Assembly: GCF_040183065.1 (NCBI RefSeq)
Contig: NC_091132.1
Span: 162,698,102 to 162,762,101, forward strand
DNA: 64,000 nt
Source: Periplaneta americana
Taxonomy: Eukaryota > Arthropoda > Insecta > Blattodea > Blattidae
Direction: 5' to 3'
The notes beneath the pieces are model-generated. The model saw nothing but the letters and a program-made list of their open reading frames with translations, made no database searches and had not been told where the DNA came from. Positions within the stretch are counted from its first letter, which is position 1, and the number at the start of each line of letters is the position of its first letter. Shown here piece after piece: positions 11,476-22,118 of the stretch. The translations under genes and the position numbers were made by a program.

Positions 11476-12122
11476 TAGAGATGGGTCGGAGTCGTTCATT
11501 GATGCGAGCTAGCTCTTTGACTCCCGCTCCTTTTGAGGAGTCGTTCATTGAGAGTCGTTCAAAAGAGCGGAGCGGTACAGTGCCCTCCCTCTTTCTCAAC
11601 CAGCTCGCTCCTAGTGATCACTCACCCCACGCTTCACCACTGCACCGCTCCGACTCTTCTACGATAAATGCAGAGCTGGTTGTTAACTGTATGACATAAT
11701 ACACATGCTTCTCAATAGATGCCATTGCAATAGACATTCGAATCGGTTTGCATCGGTCTGTGAATGCGGAGAAAAGCTTCTTGTACACGTACAGTAAGGT
11801 AAGTTTCCATGTTATCCCAGAGGGAGAGAGCCCATTTACATTACTTACGCTATTTTACGAACCAGTAACAATCGTGAAGTATCGGTATGTAGTATAAACA
11901 GATCAATTAAAAACAGTTCTGAAAGTGTTGGTAAACAGGGACGTCGCTAGGGGAGTGCGAAAGGGTGCGCAAGCACCCCATAAAAATCGGAGCACCCCTT
12001 TCCGCACTCCAAAGGGCAACTTATTAACAAAATACTAGGCATAAATTATTTTGAAAAACAAAAACAAACAAACAATTTCTTGGATGTGAAAAAACTGCGT
12101 CCCATAGTGTATCGTAATGGAT

Positions 12123-12175
<53 letters not shown>

Positions 12176-12701
12176 CAGATGTATAGTATGCGCGCAAGTG
12201 GATGAAAGAACATTCTGGATTTTTATGTGCCACATTTTTACAGCTCGCACCCCATCCGCACCTCCCTTGCTCTGATCCTGGCGACGTTACTGTTAGTAAA
12301 GTAGTATAAATAGCAATTATGAAAGTGTACAATGGTATATAAAAACGGCTAATGTACAAACATGATCTATTTAGCAATAAGGAGAACAGAAACATGACAA
12401 TAGGCAACGTTTAAACGTGTCTGCATTGAAGTGTAATTTAAACATCATTGCGCATGACCACACTGACAGACGTGCTGGGTATCGTGATCAGGGATTGTAT
12501 ACAGCTGTAAAGGAGCTGCGGAGCGCTGTGCGTTGGGAGTGAGCCATAAGCAAGAGAGCGAGGTGAAGTTGCCTTGCTCTCCCAAGAGTAGGGAGCGAAA
12601 TGCAATGAACGACTCGCTCTTTTGTACGGAGGGAGCGGAGAGCCGCTCCAGAGCGGGAGTCGTTCATTCGAAACGACTCGCTCATGAGCGTCCCATCACT
12701 A
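11476..12701. mobile_element. non-autonomous hAT-like element
   Basis: An exact 8-bp target duplication, GGCCCGTA (11468-11475 and 12702-12709), flanks ends TAGAGATGGG and CCCATCACTA. The subterminal DNA repeats GAGTCGTTCATT/GAGCGAGTCGTT motifs on both sides. There is no transposase coding. The target site is the tip of the enclosing TIR element. The ORF at 12533-12850 crosses the element end and is not a gene. Confidence 0.8.
11936..12292. mobile_element. small hAT-like MITE nested in the hAT
   Basis: Ends CAGGGACGTCGCTAGG and CCTGGCGACGTTACTG form imperfect TIRs. Flanks TTGGTAAA (11928-11935) and TTAGTAAA (12293-12300) are an 8-bp target duplication with one difference. It contains an (AAT)n microsatellite (12124-12174), which creates a poly-Ile/poly-Tyr frame on the minus strand. 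Confidence 0.8.
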
Positions 12702-13745
12702 GGCCCGTAACACACTTCAAGAGTTTTCGTCAGCGAGAAATGTGTTGCGAGAAAGAGGCGAAGAGCCTCCTCCACACACTTGGCGAGTTCTCGCTATCAC
12801 AGATCACACCTCGCTATGATCATCTATGCACTGCCTTCATGCAGAAATAAGTTTTCTGATTATAGTAATGACTCTCGTTGGGGGAAATATTATGGGTCAT
12901 GTATTTACGTATATTGTCGTACTTAAATATATAACCTGTAAGTATATTGTCGTACTTTACACATTACGTACGAACGCTATGTTGAATCTGATATTCAGGT
13001 GATGAGGAAATGGAGTTACATGAACATATTTTGTTAATGAAAAGAAAAAGTAGGCCTAAAATTAAAGCCAGAAATATCTGAAAATCACATTGTATCTTAC
13101 GAAATAAGGGCGAGATTTGGACACTGGTTTCGATTTGAAAGATGATACGTTTAGGCGTTATTTCAGGTTCAATGGACCACAGTTTTTTTTGCCATTCATG
13201 ATATGATAAAGGATTCTTTGCTATGTTGTGATTAAAATTATGTAAAGTGTTAAGACATATAGATACATTATTTCAAATGTTTAATTAATACTATTAAATC
13301 TCATCAAAATAAAATATAGCCCTATTTATTTTCAGATAATCTCCAGATTTCTTCTTTAAGTTTCGTGTTTTTATAGTTTTCATCCCGTGTATCATATAAA
13401 TAGGCCTACGGGTGACATCGTACAAGTTCGATAAGTTTCTGACTGCAATTATCAGCCATCTTTCCTCATTTTCAAATAAAAACAATACAATTCATCGCCA
13501 CCTGTGATGTCTTTTTCTACATTCAATCGTCATAAAGAGTATAAATGTCAAACATCATTGATAAATGTGTCAAGAAAATTCGCTGAGCTACCGATTCCAG
13601 CGAGAAACTCGCGCGAGGTTTTTGCCTTGAGAGAGAATCTCTTCCAGTGTGTGGACGTCCATTTGAATCCATGTTATCAATTTATTAATTATCTCGCAAC
13701 ACATTTCTCGCTGACGAAAACTCTGCAAGTGTGTTACGGGCCTAA

Positions 13746-14606
13746 GATATACACATGGTGACACGTTTTCATTTGACTTCCCGTCATAGATAATTGCAAA
13801 TCTAATGTTTTAAGATAATTACGATATAGCTTTTGTGCATCCAACCTATTGTCTCAATGCGTGTTAATGCTATGTAACAGATTTTTAAATAAGTTATTTC
13901 ACTTAAGAAACCATAATGGATATCTAAGCTTACTTCTTAAATAAGCCACTGATGTAGATAAATCAGATATCAAGTTATCTAGTTATAGTATTAGACCCGC
14001 GATATAAGAGTTCATAGTGACGATTCGGAGAATGAGTGCTTGTTCTGGCTTTATATTAATTGTTGTAGAAATAAAATTACTATGAAAAAAATTATAATGA
14101 AGGCATGAGCGATTTATAAAATCTTTAAGTATTATATATAAAAGGTTTCTTTATTTCTTTTTGTTGAACTTAATTTTTAAGTTAAAAAGCTTAAATTTAT
14201 TTATGGGACGAGAAGACCGGATGAAAACGCACGAGATTCAACTCACATTATATCTGACGTGACCAACAGCTCGATAAACAAAGCTGACGAGGTAGCTAGA
14301 TATTGCAAGCCGTTCGATAAGATTAATGTACAGTACAAATGTGACTGAATGTTTTTGTTCTCATTCACGCGCGGAGGTAATTCAGAGCATTGCTCCATTT
14401 ATTTTAAAACAGAAGCATGCAATATTTCCTGTCTCGAATCTTAGACTGTCCATATACATACACACGCCTCTCCCATGTGATCGGCATTTGTAGTTGAATC
14501 GAGTAATACAATATTATAAATAAACAAAAGAATGAAAAGAATGGCATATTAACGTATGCCTGCGCACTTGGGCTGACAATTCAAATGTGATAAATTTTTT
14601 GCCACG
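13746..14606. other. unassigned AT-rich DNA
   Basis: No gene, fossil domain or repeat boundary recognised. Confidence 0.4.
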
Positions 14607-14988
14607 GGCAGTGCTTTTTTCCTGGAAAAAAGTTTACCGGAACTATATCATTCGATCACATAATACAACAAAAACGTAGGTTTAAAAATATTAGGCCTAC
14701 ATACCTTATATTACAATAAGTTCCAAACGGAGCTCATCGATTTTAAGCCTAACGGAAATTTTGCGATTTCGAGTTATAGCTACAGGATCAATAACGGAAG
14801 ATGGCAGCACTAGATTGCAAGAGTTACTTTTGCACCAACGATAATAATGAGAAAATGTAAACTCTTGGACTCGGCAGTGGCGGCAATTTTAATTCTCAAT
14901 TTCGCTTACAAAATATATCTCGTTGGAATTTGTAATGGCAAAAAAATTACCGGAACACGTTCCGGCTGAAAAAAAGCGCTGCCCATAG
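14607..14988. mobile_element. MITE with GGGCAGTGCTTTTTT-type ends
   Basis: The left end GGGCAGTGCTTTTTTCC and right end AAAAAAAGCGCTGCCC are inverted, and a second inverted pair, TTTACCGGAAC / TTACCGGAAC, lies inside. It abuts the fossil zinc-finger DNA at 14988. No clear target duplication was found. Confidence 0.55.
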
Positions 14989-15690
14989 GTATCAAATTTT
15001 GAATTGGTTTTCGATGGTGTGCGTATATACATGGATTCTAACATGTCTCATATTTGAGAAACTTCTCCCATAGGTAATATACAGTATATGAACAGCTTTT
15101 CGTCAGTGTGCGTAGATGTGCCAGTTTTGAAATGTCCAGAATTTGATACTTTTCCTACAGGTATCAACGCAAAGACTAATTTTTGGTAATACAGAATATA
15201 TCTGTTATGGTAACAATGGTTATTAACAGGTGCTGTGAATTGAACTTCGGTGTAGCTCAGTGCTCACAGCACTTGGTACGTAGAACCAAGGACCTGTGTT
15301 CGATCCCAGGTGCCAAAACGAATTTTTCTCCTCTAATAACAATTGCTGCAGGTATGACACTCGAATGCTTTTTCACTGGAATGCAATCGTTCATGGCCTC
15401 TGAGATATTTTAAAGCTGAGAATATTTATCGAGATGTATAGAATTTGAAGGAATTTTACTCGTGCGTACGCATATGAATACAGAATGTCCGGAATTTGAG
15501 AAAGAATAGGATTTGAATGACGTTTCGTTCGGTACATACGTACATAAATTCCTCAGAGAGCCTGATAAATAGAAACATTTGCACAGGTATCGAATGGGAA
15601 AGTATTTTTTGAGAGTATGCGTAAGTTTATATTTTCTGACCGAGCCCAATCGCGACAAACCTTTTCAACACGTAACATATTTGAACTGGT
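14985..15690 (-). pseudogene. fossil C2H2 fingers downstream of gene A's stop
   Basis: Continuing past gene A's stop on the minus strand, broken finger units are still readable. They include 'FKYVTC(stop)KGLSRLGSV' (about 15680), 'RYLCKCFYLSGSLRN' (about 15590), 'SFKSYSFSNSGHSV' (about 15520) and 'GHERLHSSEKAFECHTCSNC' (about 15400-15345). Beyond an inserted SINE come 'WHIYAHTDEKLF' (about 15100) and a last remnant near 15000. About six decayed units follow the 84-bp finger rhythm. They show that the ancestral array was longer; none can be translated from gene A because of the stop at 15713. Confidence 0.7.
15226..15345 (+). mobile_element. SINE fragment (tRNA-like part)
   Basis: GTAGCTCAGTG...GTTCGATCCCAGGTGCC followed by a GAATTTTTCTCC tail; same family as 623-936. 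It interrupts a fossil zinc finger. Confidence 0.75.
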
Positions 15691-15712
15691 CACAAAACGT
15701 AATCCACCAATT

Positions 15713-16748
15713 TTATTTGAATGACTTTTGGCCTTTGTGCGTGCGTATATGAATTTTGAGAGCTCCTAATGTTGAGAAACATTTCACACAGGTGGCACAT
15801 TTGTACGGTTTTTCGCCAGTGTGAATGCGCATATGAATTGTGCGAGAACACAAGTGGGAGAAAAATTTCCCACAAAAATCGCACTTGAACGGCTTCTCAC
15901 CCGTGTGAGCACGTAAATGAGTTGTGAGATGTCCTGATTCTGAGAAATCGTTACCACAGTAATCGCATTTGAAAGGCTTTTCACCAGTGTGAGTGCGAGT
16001 GTGTTTTGTTAGAGACCACAATACTGTAAACACTTTCCCACACGTATCACATTTGAAAGGCCTTTCGCCAGTGTGCGAGCGTACATGTATTCTGAGATTT
16101 CCCAACTGTGCAAAACATTTTCCACAAGTAACGCATTTAAATGGCTTTTCACCAGTGTGCGTGCGTAAATGAGTCTTTAAATAGCAAGGAGCTTTGAAGC
16201 ATTTATCACAGGTATGACATTTGAAGGGCTTTTCGTCAATGTGCAAGCATTCATGGGATTTGAGATTTCCCGATCGTGAGAAAAGTTTCCCACAACTATC
16301 GCATTTGAACGGCTTCTCGTCAGTGTGCGTGTGTAGGTGTGTGTTCAGATTGCAAAGAGAGTTGAAGCATTTACCACATATATCACATTTAAATAGCTTT
16401 GTGCCAGCATGTGTACGTACACGGGTTTCGAGATCTTCGGACTTAGATAAACATTCTGCATAGGTATCGTGTTTGGACGTCGATATATCAGTGTGGTGGC
16501 CAGACTGCGACAGCAAATTGTTATTTCTTCTACGCCTGTGGTCGTAAATCTCTGATTCAAGGACACTTTCGGAATGAGGGTTCACTGAAGAGAGATAATT
16601 ATCCGGACTTGTGTGTTTCATCAGCGGTTGTTCAATCCCGTCAGTGTAGAATATGCTGTAATGAAGAATATCCCATCTGTGAAAGTTGCGAATGTCCAAA
16701 GATAAAAAAAATATCAAAATTACAAGACATGGTGCAATGCAGTAATTT
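15713..16748 (-). CDS. C2H2 zinc-finger gene A, exon 4 (finger array)
   Basis: This exon encodes the DNA-binding part of a predicted nuclear zinc-finger protein. Eight C2H2 fingers (about residues 221-439 of a 446-residue product) have the form FKCxxCGKxF...HxRTH with TGEKPF linkers. Helix positions -1,2,3,6 read SCNT, RGNS, ACYT, QGNI, VWSK, EGHT, HCSI and TGAI. Finger 7 has Arg at the conserved helix Leu. A degenerate, Cys-poor finger precedes finger 1. I place the acceptor at GGAG|AAATTACTGC (exon start 16748) because it joins exon 3 in frame and keeps the whole exon open. It differs from gene B's GGCAG|TTTACTGC. A transposon end lies only 20 bp upstream (16769). Relative to B, +2 at the exon start and +1 about 30 bases later compensate. 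The stop is TAA at 15713, and AATAAA overlaps it. Splicing efficiency is doubtful. Confidence 0.8.
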
Positions 16749-17833
16749 CTCCATTACAAACTGACAAACAGGGCTCTCATATCAAAACTTCCCAGTCTAA
16801 ATACTTATAAAAACTGAATTCAATATAAACAAAAAACGTCAATTTAAATATTGAGAGGGAAGTCAGAAACCAGGCTTAATTGCATTTTAGATTTAACACC
16901 CCATCCCCATCAGAAATTTTAAATGGCACCCTTATATTTTTCTACTTAAATATGAAAGAGCATGCAATTGTTTATACACTCATTCATTTATTTGACATCT
17001 TTTGTTTTATATCGTTGTCTGGCAACCTCGATTGTTGTCACTGTTAATTAGAGCTTAAGCTACAAATACCATTCAACATTTCTTGTAATAGTTGTGTTCG
17101 TGTATTAAATTATTGTAAAATGGTATATACCCTCCAAGAAAGAACAGAAATCATATTTATTTACTGGAGCTGAAAACAATTGTCCTCGTAGAACTGCTAC
17201 AAATTCCAACGAGAGGCATTGTGGAAAAAAATGTAAGTCACCGATGTTATATATCTAATAAGGAAATTTGAAGAAACTGGTTCTGTGTGCAAGAAAGCTA
17301 ATGGCCAACCTAGAAAATTCGATGAAATTTCGCAGATTAAAATACTAGGCCATTTCGTTAATGAACCCACCATTTCCATTCAAAAAGTAGCTGCCATAAC
17401 AAACATTTCCATACATAAAGTGCTGAACATGAACAAATTTTCCCACTACAAAATACAAAATCATCAACACCACAGTGAAGACGATCTTGATAGAAGAATA
17501 GAATTTTGTGAACAGATGTCTCAGAGAATTGAAGATGATTAAAATTTGACACAAAACATTTGCTTTAGTGATGAAACGACTCTTTTCGTAAATGGGTTTG
17601 TCAACAAACGCAATTGTAGGTACTGGAACATTTGAAATCCTCGTGAAGATAATATCCAGTTTCCTCAGAAGATCAATGTGTGGGCTGGAACTTATGGGGA
17701 TCAAATTGTTGGGCCGATTTTCATTGAAGAAAACCTGACTGGAGAATTGCATCTGAACATATTAGAAAATGTAATTGATCCACTTATCACACTGTCGCTA
17801 GAGAACCAAGTCAATGAAGAAAATCTGGTCTTA

Positions 17834-18563
17834 CTTACTTACTTACAAATGGCTTTTAAGGAACCCAAAGGTTCATTGCCGCCCTCACATAAGCCCGCCA
17901 GCGGTCCCTATCCTGTGCAAGATTAATCCAGTCTCTATCATCATACCCCACCTCCCTCAAATCCATTTTAATATTATCCTCCCATCTACGTCTCGGCATC
18001 CCTAAAGGTCTTTTTCCCTCCGATCTCCCAACTAACACTCTATATGCATTTCTGGATTCGCCCATACGTGCTACATGCCCTGCCCACCTCAAACGTCTGG
18101 ATTTAATGTTCCTAATTATGTCAGGTGAAGAATACAATGCGTGCAGTTCTGTGTTGTGTAACTTTCTCCATTCTCCTGTAACTTCATCCCACTTAGCCCC
18201 AAATATTTTCCTAAGCACCTTATTCTCAAACACCCTTAACCAATGTTCCTCTCTCAGAGTGAGAGTCCAAGTTTCACAACCATACAGAACAACCGGTAAT
18301 ATAACTGTTTCATAAATTCTAACTTTCAGATTTTTGGACAGCAGACTGGATGATAAGAGCTTCTCAAACGAATAATAACACGCATTTCCCATCTTTATTC
18401 TGCGTTTAATTTCCTCCCGAGTGTCATTTATATTTGTTACTGTTGCTCCCAGATATTTGAATTTTTCCACCTCTTCGAACGATAAATCTCCAATTTTTAT
18501 ATTTCCATTTCGTACAATACTCTGGTCACGAGACATAATCATATACTTCGTCTTTTCGGGACG
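17834..18563 (-). mobile_element. RTE-type LINE, 3' fragment
   Basis: A minus-strand frame of 228 codons (17856-18542) reads through the C-terminal part of a LINE polymerase. It contains 'EKFKYLGATVTN', 'ILPVVLYGCETWTLT', 'LRKIFGAKWDEVTGEWRKLH' and 'RRRWEDNIKMDLREVGYD', and ends 'AAMNLWVP'. The YADD-containing catalytic core is absent (5' truncated). An AAGT-repeat tail is seen as TTACTTACTTAC on the plus strand. It is inserted in the Tc1-like transposase. Copies of the same family: 22546-23252, 41381-41540 and 44490-44645. Confidence 0.85.
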
Positions 18564-18679
18564 AACAAATTATACTCTTCCGCCTGAGAACATGCAAGAA
18601 CTGAAAAATAGAATAATCCAAGAACGTAATCGGACTGTGAGGAAACACACCAAAACGTTCGCCAGGAGTTCCAAAATAG

Positions 18680-18946
18680 AAGCCACCGGTGTGGCTCAGT
18701 CGATTAAGGCGCTTGCCTGCCAGTCTGAAGTTGCGCTCGGGCGCGGGTTCGATCCCTCCTTGGGCTGATTGCTTGGTTGGGTTTTTTCCGAGGTTTTTCC
18801 CAACCGTACGGTGAATGTCAGGTAATCTATGGCGAATCCTCGGCCTCATCTCGCTAAATACCATCTTGCTATCACCAATCTCATCGACGCTAAATAACCT
18901 AGTAGTTTATACAGCGTCGTTAAATAACCAACAAAAAATATAAAAA
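18680..18946 (+). mobile_element. tRNA-derived SINE
   Basis: The head has an A-box (GTGTGGCTCAGTCGATTAAG) and B-box (GGGTTCGATCCCTCC). It is followed by a body with GGTTTTTTCCGAGG and a tail with GACGCTAAATAACC...CAGCGTCGTTAAATAACC. The short direct repeat TCCAAAATAG flanks it. The tail is shared with the SINEs at 20600, 41703 and 60655. Confidence 0.85.
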
Positions 18947-19599
18947 AATCCAAAATAGGCTCTATTACTGTTTAACAAACAATGGCGTACATTTTGAACA
19001 CTTAATTTAGTGCAAAATAAACTGTTTCTTGTCAGGTTGCCAGGCAAAGATGTGAAATAAATGAATGAGGTGTATAAACAATTGAACATTCTTTCATATT
19101 TAAGTATAAAATATAAGCAAGCTATTTGAAATTTCAAGGTGGGGGTAAATAATTAGTTATTTAGACTGGAAGGTTTTGAAATGAAAGCCCTGTATATGCA
19201 TCTCACATAGAATATCTGGAAAAGAACTCCAATCCCCTACTATGCAATGAAATTCCATCCCTCTACAGCAAACCTAAACTCGTATTATAATATTTATATA
19301 CAAATTCTTCCCCATCTAAACAGTGAAAAAGTATTAAACCTCTTAAAAAGTGAAAATTAAAATCTAAATTTTTAATATTCGGATGTAGCTGAACAGGATT
19401 TTCAAGGTTTATTAACTACACTTGTTTTGTCTCCTACGCAACATCTGCACTTCTCTACAGCATCACAATGCTACCACATCCGAGTAGCAGTAGTCGAGAA
19501 TTACAGAAGACCTCTTATTACGCGACACGGTAACACATAAGATTCATGCTTTACGTCATAATTTACTTGACCCAGCCCAAAATTAATACCTACACTCAC

Positions 19600-19682
19600 C
19601 TCTCAGTTAAGACTTCAGATTCCCCTGTCGTTACTTCCAGCATAGACTCCTCTTTTATTGGAGACACGACAAATGTCTCTTC
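19600..19682 (-). CDS. C2H2 zinc-finger gene A, exon 3
   Basis: On the minus strand, TATTCGCAG is followed by 83 coding bases and a GAGAG|gtgagt donor. It encodes 27 residues beginning 'EETFVVSPIKEESMLEVTTG' (residues 75-101) plus two bases of the next codon (phase 2). The IKEE at 83-86 fits the SUMO-acceptor pattern. No other domain. The length, phases and sequence match gene B's exon at 57296-57378, and the adjacent intron DNA is also alignable in inverted orientation. Confidence 0.8.
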
Positions 19683-19879
19683 CTGCGAATAATAAATAGC
19701 AGTATAATAAAGAAGATGGTACCATTTCTGTTGAAGAAATACATAGAAAACAAATCTACAAGTGTAATAAGAGCTGAACACAATGCTGTAAAAATGGGAA
19801 CATACAAAATATTAACAAGTGCTTAAATACAATTACAGTTACAACCATGTTTTGGTTGCAAAACGGTATTTGTCGAATA

Positions 19880-20520
19880 CAGGGGGGGAGAGCCATTAAT
19901 CCTTCCCATTGAAGGCTTTAAGGAACCAACCTGGACAAATACCCAATGTCCCATCCCTACCTTCCCGTGGTGCAGCTGTTAGTAAGCATAATTTTACAAG
20001 CTGAACTAAAGGGAGGGGCTACTCATCAATTAGCACTGGTCAGCTTGATGAGTTAATGACCGAATTTGGTATAATTTTCCTCTATTCAATACCTAATTCT
20101 CTCATTACCCTTTCCTATCCAGTCCTCTGACTGAACTCTTACTTTTTTCGACCCCAACGGCATTAGAGCATTCGAGGCCTAGGGGTTCATTTCACTTTCC
20201 TTCCTACTTTTCTGTTCCTAGTGCTGACCTGCTATGGCACTAAAATCGTCCTCCAGTGGCTTAAGGAGGGAAAGTTGGTGATCAACAAGATCTCCCAACT
20301 AGGTCCAGTGGACCTGTCTACCAACAGCAGGTGTGGTCCTCCAGACATTCTGGGGGTTGTGTGTGAATGAAGTAGCCACCAAAACATTAAAATATGGTGT
20401 TCACTTAAAACGGCTACAACTTACCATTTAATTGGTAATATCTTTGAAAAATATTGGAGTGCAAGAGGTCAAATGAATTTATTGTCAAACGCCTGGCATT
20501 AGAAAACAACAACAACAGTT
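19880..20520. repeat. probable interspersed repeat with AAC tail
   Basis: A GC-richer block, unlike its surroundings and lacking an open frame, ends in AACAACAACAAC at about 20503-20516. The composition and simple tail suggest a retroelement untranslated region. The family is not identified. Confidence 0.4.
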
Positions 20521-20599
20521 ACAACCATTAATTTAGTACAATTATCAGAATAGGTCGAAAAATAATGTATAAAACTGGCAACACTATCAAGAGAAATAT

Positions 20600-20851
20600 T
20601 TTTTTTGTAGGTTATTTTATGACGTTATCAACAGCTTAGGTTATTTAGCGTCTGAATGAGATGAAGGTGATAATGCCGATAAAATGAGTCCAGGGTCCAA
20701 CACCGAAAGTTACCCAGCATTTCCTCATATTGGGTTGACTGAAAACCCCGGAAAAAACCTCAAACAGGTAACTTTCTCCGGCCGGGAATCGAACCCGGGC
20801 CACCTGGTTTCGCGGCTAGACGTGCTAACCGTTACTCGACAGGTGTGGACT
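20600..20851 (-). mobile_element. tRNA-derived SINE
   Basis: The minus-strand head has a B-box GGTTCGATTCCCGGCC and AGGTGGCCC, followed by GGTTTTTTCCGGGGTTTTC and the GACGCTAAATAACC tail. AGAGAAATA occurs on both sides (20590-20598 and 20854-20862), consistent with a target duplication. Same family as 41703-41961 and 60655-60911. Confidence 0.85.
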
Positions 20852-20917
20852 CGAGAGAAATAATTCGCTAGGAAAATGATAAAAAAAGGATGTTCAATGA
20901 AACAACAGAGGTAACAT

Positions 20918-21157
20918 ATGAGGCGTTCAGAGCAGAAGTGGTGTAAGTCAAGAATGAGTAATGAGGGTTAAAGTGAACATTCTGTAAAATACAGCGCAAA
21001 GTAGCAATTAATATTCAATTTATTAAAACTATTAGTAGTCAGTGGATAACAAGGACATACCAATTGCTACTTTGCGCTGTATTTTACAGAATTCTTACTT
21101 TAAACCTCATTACCCAATTTTGACTTACACCACTTTTGCTCTGAACGGCTCATATAA
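20918..21157. mobile_element. near-palindromic MITE
   Basis: Two arms of about 95 bp (20918-21012 and 21060-21157) are inverted copies. TGAGGCGTTCAGAGC pairs with GCTCTGAACGGCTCA, and TACAGCGCAAAGTAGCAATT pairs with AATTGCTACTTTGCGCTGTA, around a spacer of about 50 bp. No coding. It would fold into a long hairpin. Confidence 0.75.
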
Positions 21158-21196
21158 TACAGTACTGCGCCACATAGCCAATACTTTTTAGACGAA

Positions 21197-21197
21197 A

Positions 21198-21254
<57 letters not shown>

Positions 21255-21255
21255 G
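21197..21255. repeat. GAT microsatellite
   Basis: About 19 perfect GAT units. Confidence 0.95.
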
Positions 21256-21259
21256 TAGC

Positions 21260-21715
21260 GAGGAACTTAAAGGGCTCAGGATCCCTTAAATACAATGAAG
21301 TTTATTAGCAACATGATATTTGAGAGTAGAGTACATCTGGCATTGAAGTTACACTAAAGAAACATTAAACCCATTTGCGCAGATACAACTGCATATTTGG
21401 TACTTTCTGTCATATGCTTGTGGTGTCAGTGCTTAGTGCTTTTCATAATTTAAATCACTATGTATGTTACTAAAGTTAAAATGTTTTAGATGAAGTGGTA
21501 TATCTTGGTAAATGAAAGGTCGATGTTTCCAATTCTATACACAGCTTCATATTTATTATGTTCTCCATTTTATTGTAATATTTATGGCTACGTTTTCTAT
21601 TCTGACGCAGCATCATGTGATGAAGTAAGAGATTTCACATATAGAATCATAAAAATAACACTATACCAGTACCTCTTATGGATTAATTTAAGACATTAGT
21701 AGCTGCATAGGGATC
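21260..21715. other. intron 2 of gene A, conserved in inverted orientation in gene B
   Basis: No gene. The stretch aligns in reverse complement with 55890-56320 in gene B's intron 2; for example, TATTCTGACGCAGCATCATG here corresponds to CATGATGCTGCGTCAGAATA there. It is part of the segmental duplication. Confidence 0.7.
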
Positions 21716-21912
21716 AACAGAACCCCCAGAGTAGAAAATTTAAATTAACGCAACAAATGACAGTGATAAACTGGAAGTTATCATGTAGTCATATTGCCGG
21801 TACCCTTTCAGGAAGGTACTGACAAGCTGGGCAATGTAGGCAACAGCGTAAAAATAATACAAAACAACATACAACACTAGGGGTTAACATCACCCCCACG
21901 TGACTATTTGTT

Positions 21913-22118
21913 TTAAATTATGGTTTATTTAACGACGCTCGCAATTGCAGAGGTTATATCAGCGTCGCCGGTGTGCCGGACTTTTGTCCCATAGGAGTTC
22001 TTTTGCATGTCAGTATATCTACTGACTTTAACCAGTCGCATTTAAACATAGTTAAATGCCATTGACTTGGGCCGGAATCGAATCCACATAGAACTAAACC
22101 AAGTACGCTACCGAGGCT
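21913..22118 (-). mobile_element. tRNA-derived SINE (second subfamily)
   Basis: TTTATTTAACGACGCTCGCAA at one end and, on the minus strand, a degraded B-box-like GATTCGATTCCGGCCC define it. It is closely related to 45418-45625. It sits just before the piggyBac relic. Confidence 0.65.

Larger units (their letters stand above)
11468..13742. mobile_element. TAA-flanked terminal-inverted-repeat transposon hosting nested hATs
   Basis: The left end GGCCCGTAACACAC (interrupted at 11475 by the hAT at 11476-12701, resuming at 12702) and the right end GTGTGTTACGGGCC (ending 13742) are inverted. TAA lies outside both (11465-11467, 13743-13745). The TIR similarity continues into the GAGTTTTCGTCAGCGAGAAA region. 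A second copy in opposite orientation begins at 62993. A 3-bp TAA target suggests a PIF/Harbinger-like family (inference). No transposase remains. Confidence 0.7.
17120..19010 (+). pseudogene. Tc1/mariner-like transposase relic
   Basis: It starts 'MVYTLQERTEIIFIYWS' at 17120, then the N-terminal helix-turn-helix domain: 'IRKFEETGSVCKKANGQPRK' and a piece with 'NEPTISIQKVAAITNISIHKV' (17285-17542). The catalytic part follows: 'CFSDETTLFVNGFVNKRNCR' (first Asp) and 'KINVWAGTYGDQIVGPIF' (17678-17830). A LINE interrupts at 17834. Coding resumes at 18564 with 'LPPENMQELKNRIIQ', is interrupted by a SINE, and ends 'NNGVHFEHLI' with TAG at 19008-19010. Frameshifts and stops throughout; the central DDE residues are lost or disrupted. 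Confidence 0.8.
16769..19192 (+). mobile_element. Tc1/mariner-like element with long inverted repeats
   Basis: The outer ends CAGGGCTCTCATATC and GAAATGAAAGCCCTG are inverted. Similarity extends about 230 bp on each side, for example AAATATGAAAGAGCATGCAA against its counterpart near 19095. It carries a transposase relic (17120-19010), itself broken by a LINE (17834-18563) and a SINE (18680-18946). It occupies intron 3 of gene A and is absent from the matching 434-bp intron of gene B. Confidence 0.75.

Noticed and set aside
12024..12407. 127-codon minus frame with a hydrophobic, poly-Tyr stretch that mimics a membrane protein
   Set aside because: It crosses a MITE border and the poly-Tyr/poly-Ile comes from an AAT microsatellite.
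15242..15330. Possible tRNA genes (also 660-735, 18690-18765, 20790-20850, 48461-48522, 60843-60911)
   Set aside because: Each A/B-box pair is embedded in a repeated SINE with a shared tail and lacks a proper acceptor stem and cloverleaf; none looks like a functional tRNA.
16221..16463. Frames opposite or offset to the finger arrays (also 58407-58616, 58424-58633, 58608-58934)
   Set aside because: Shadows of the 84-bp zinc-finger repeats.
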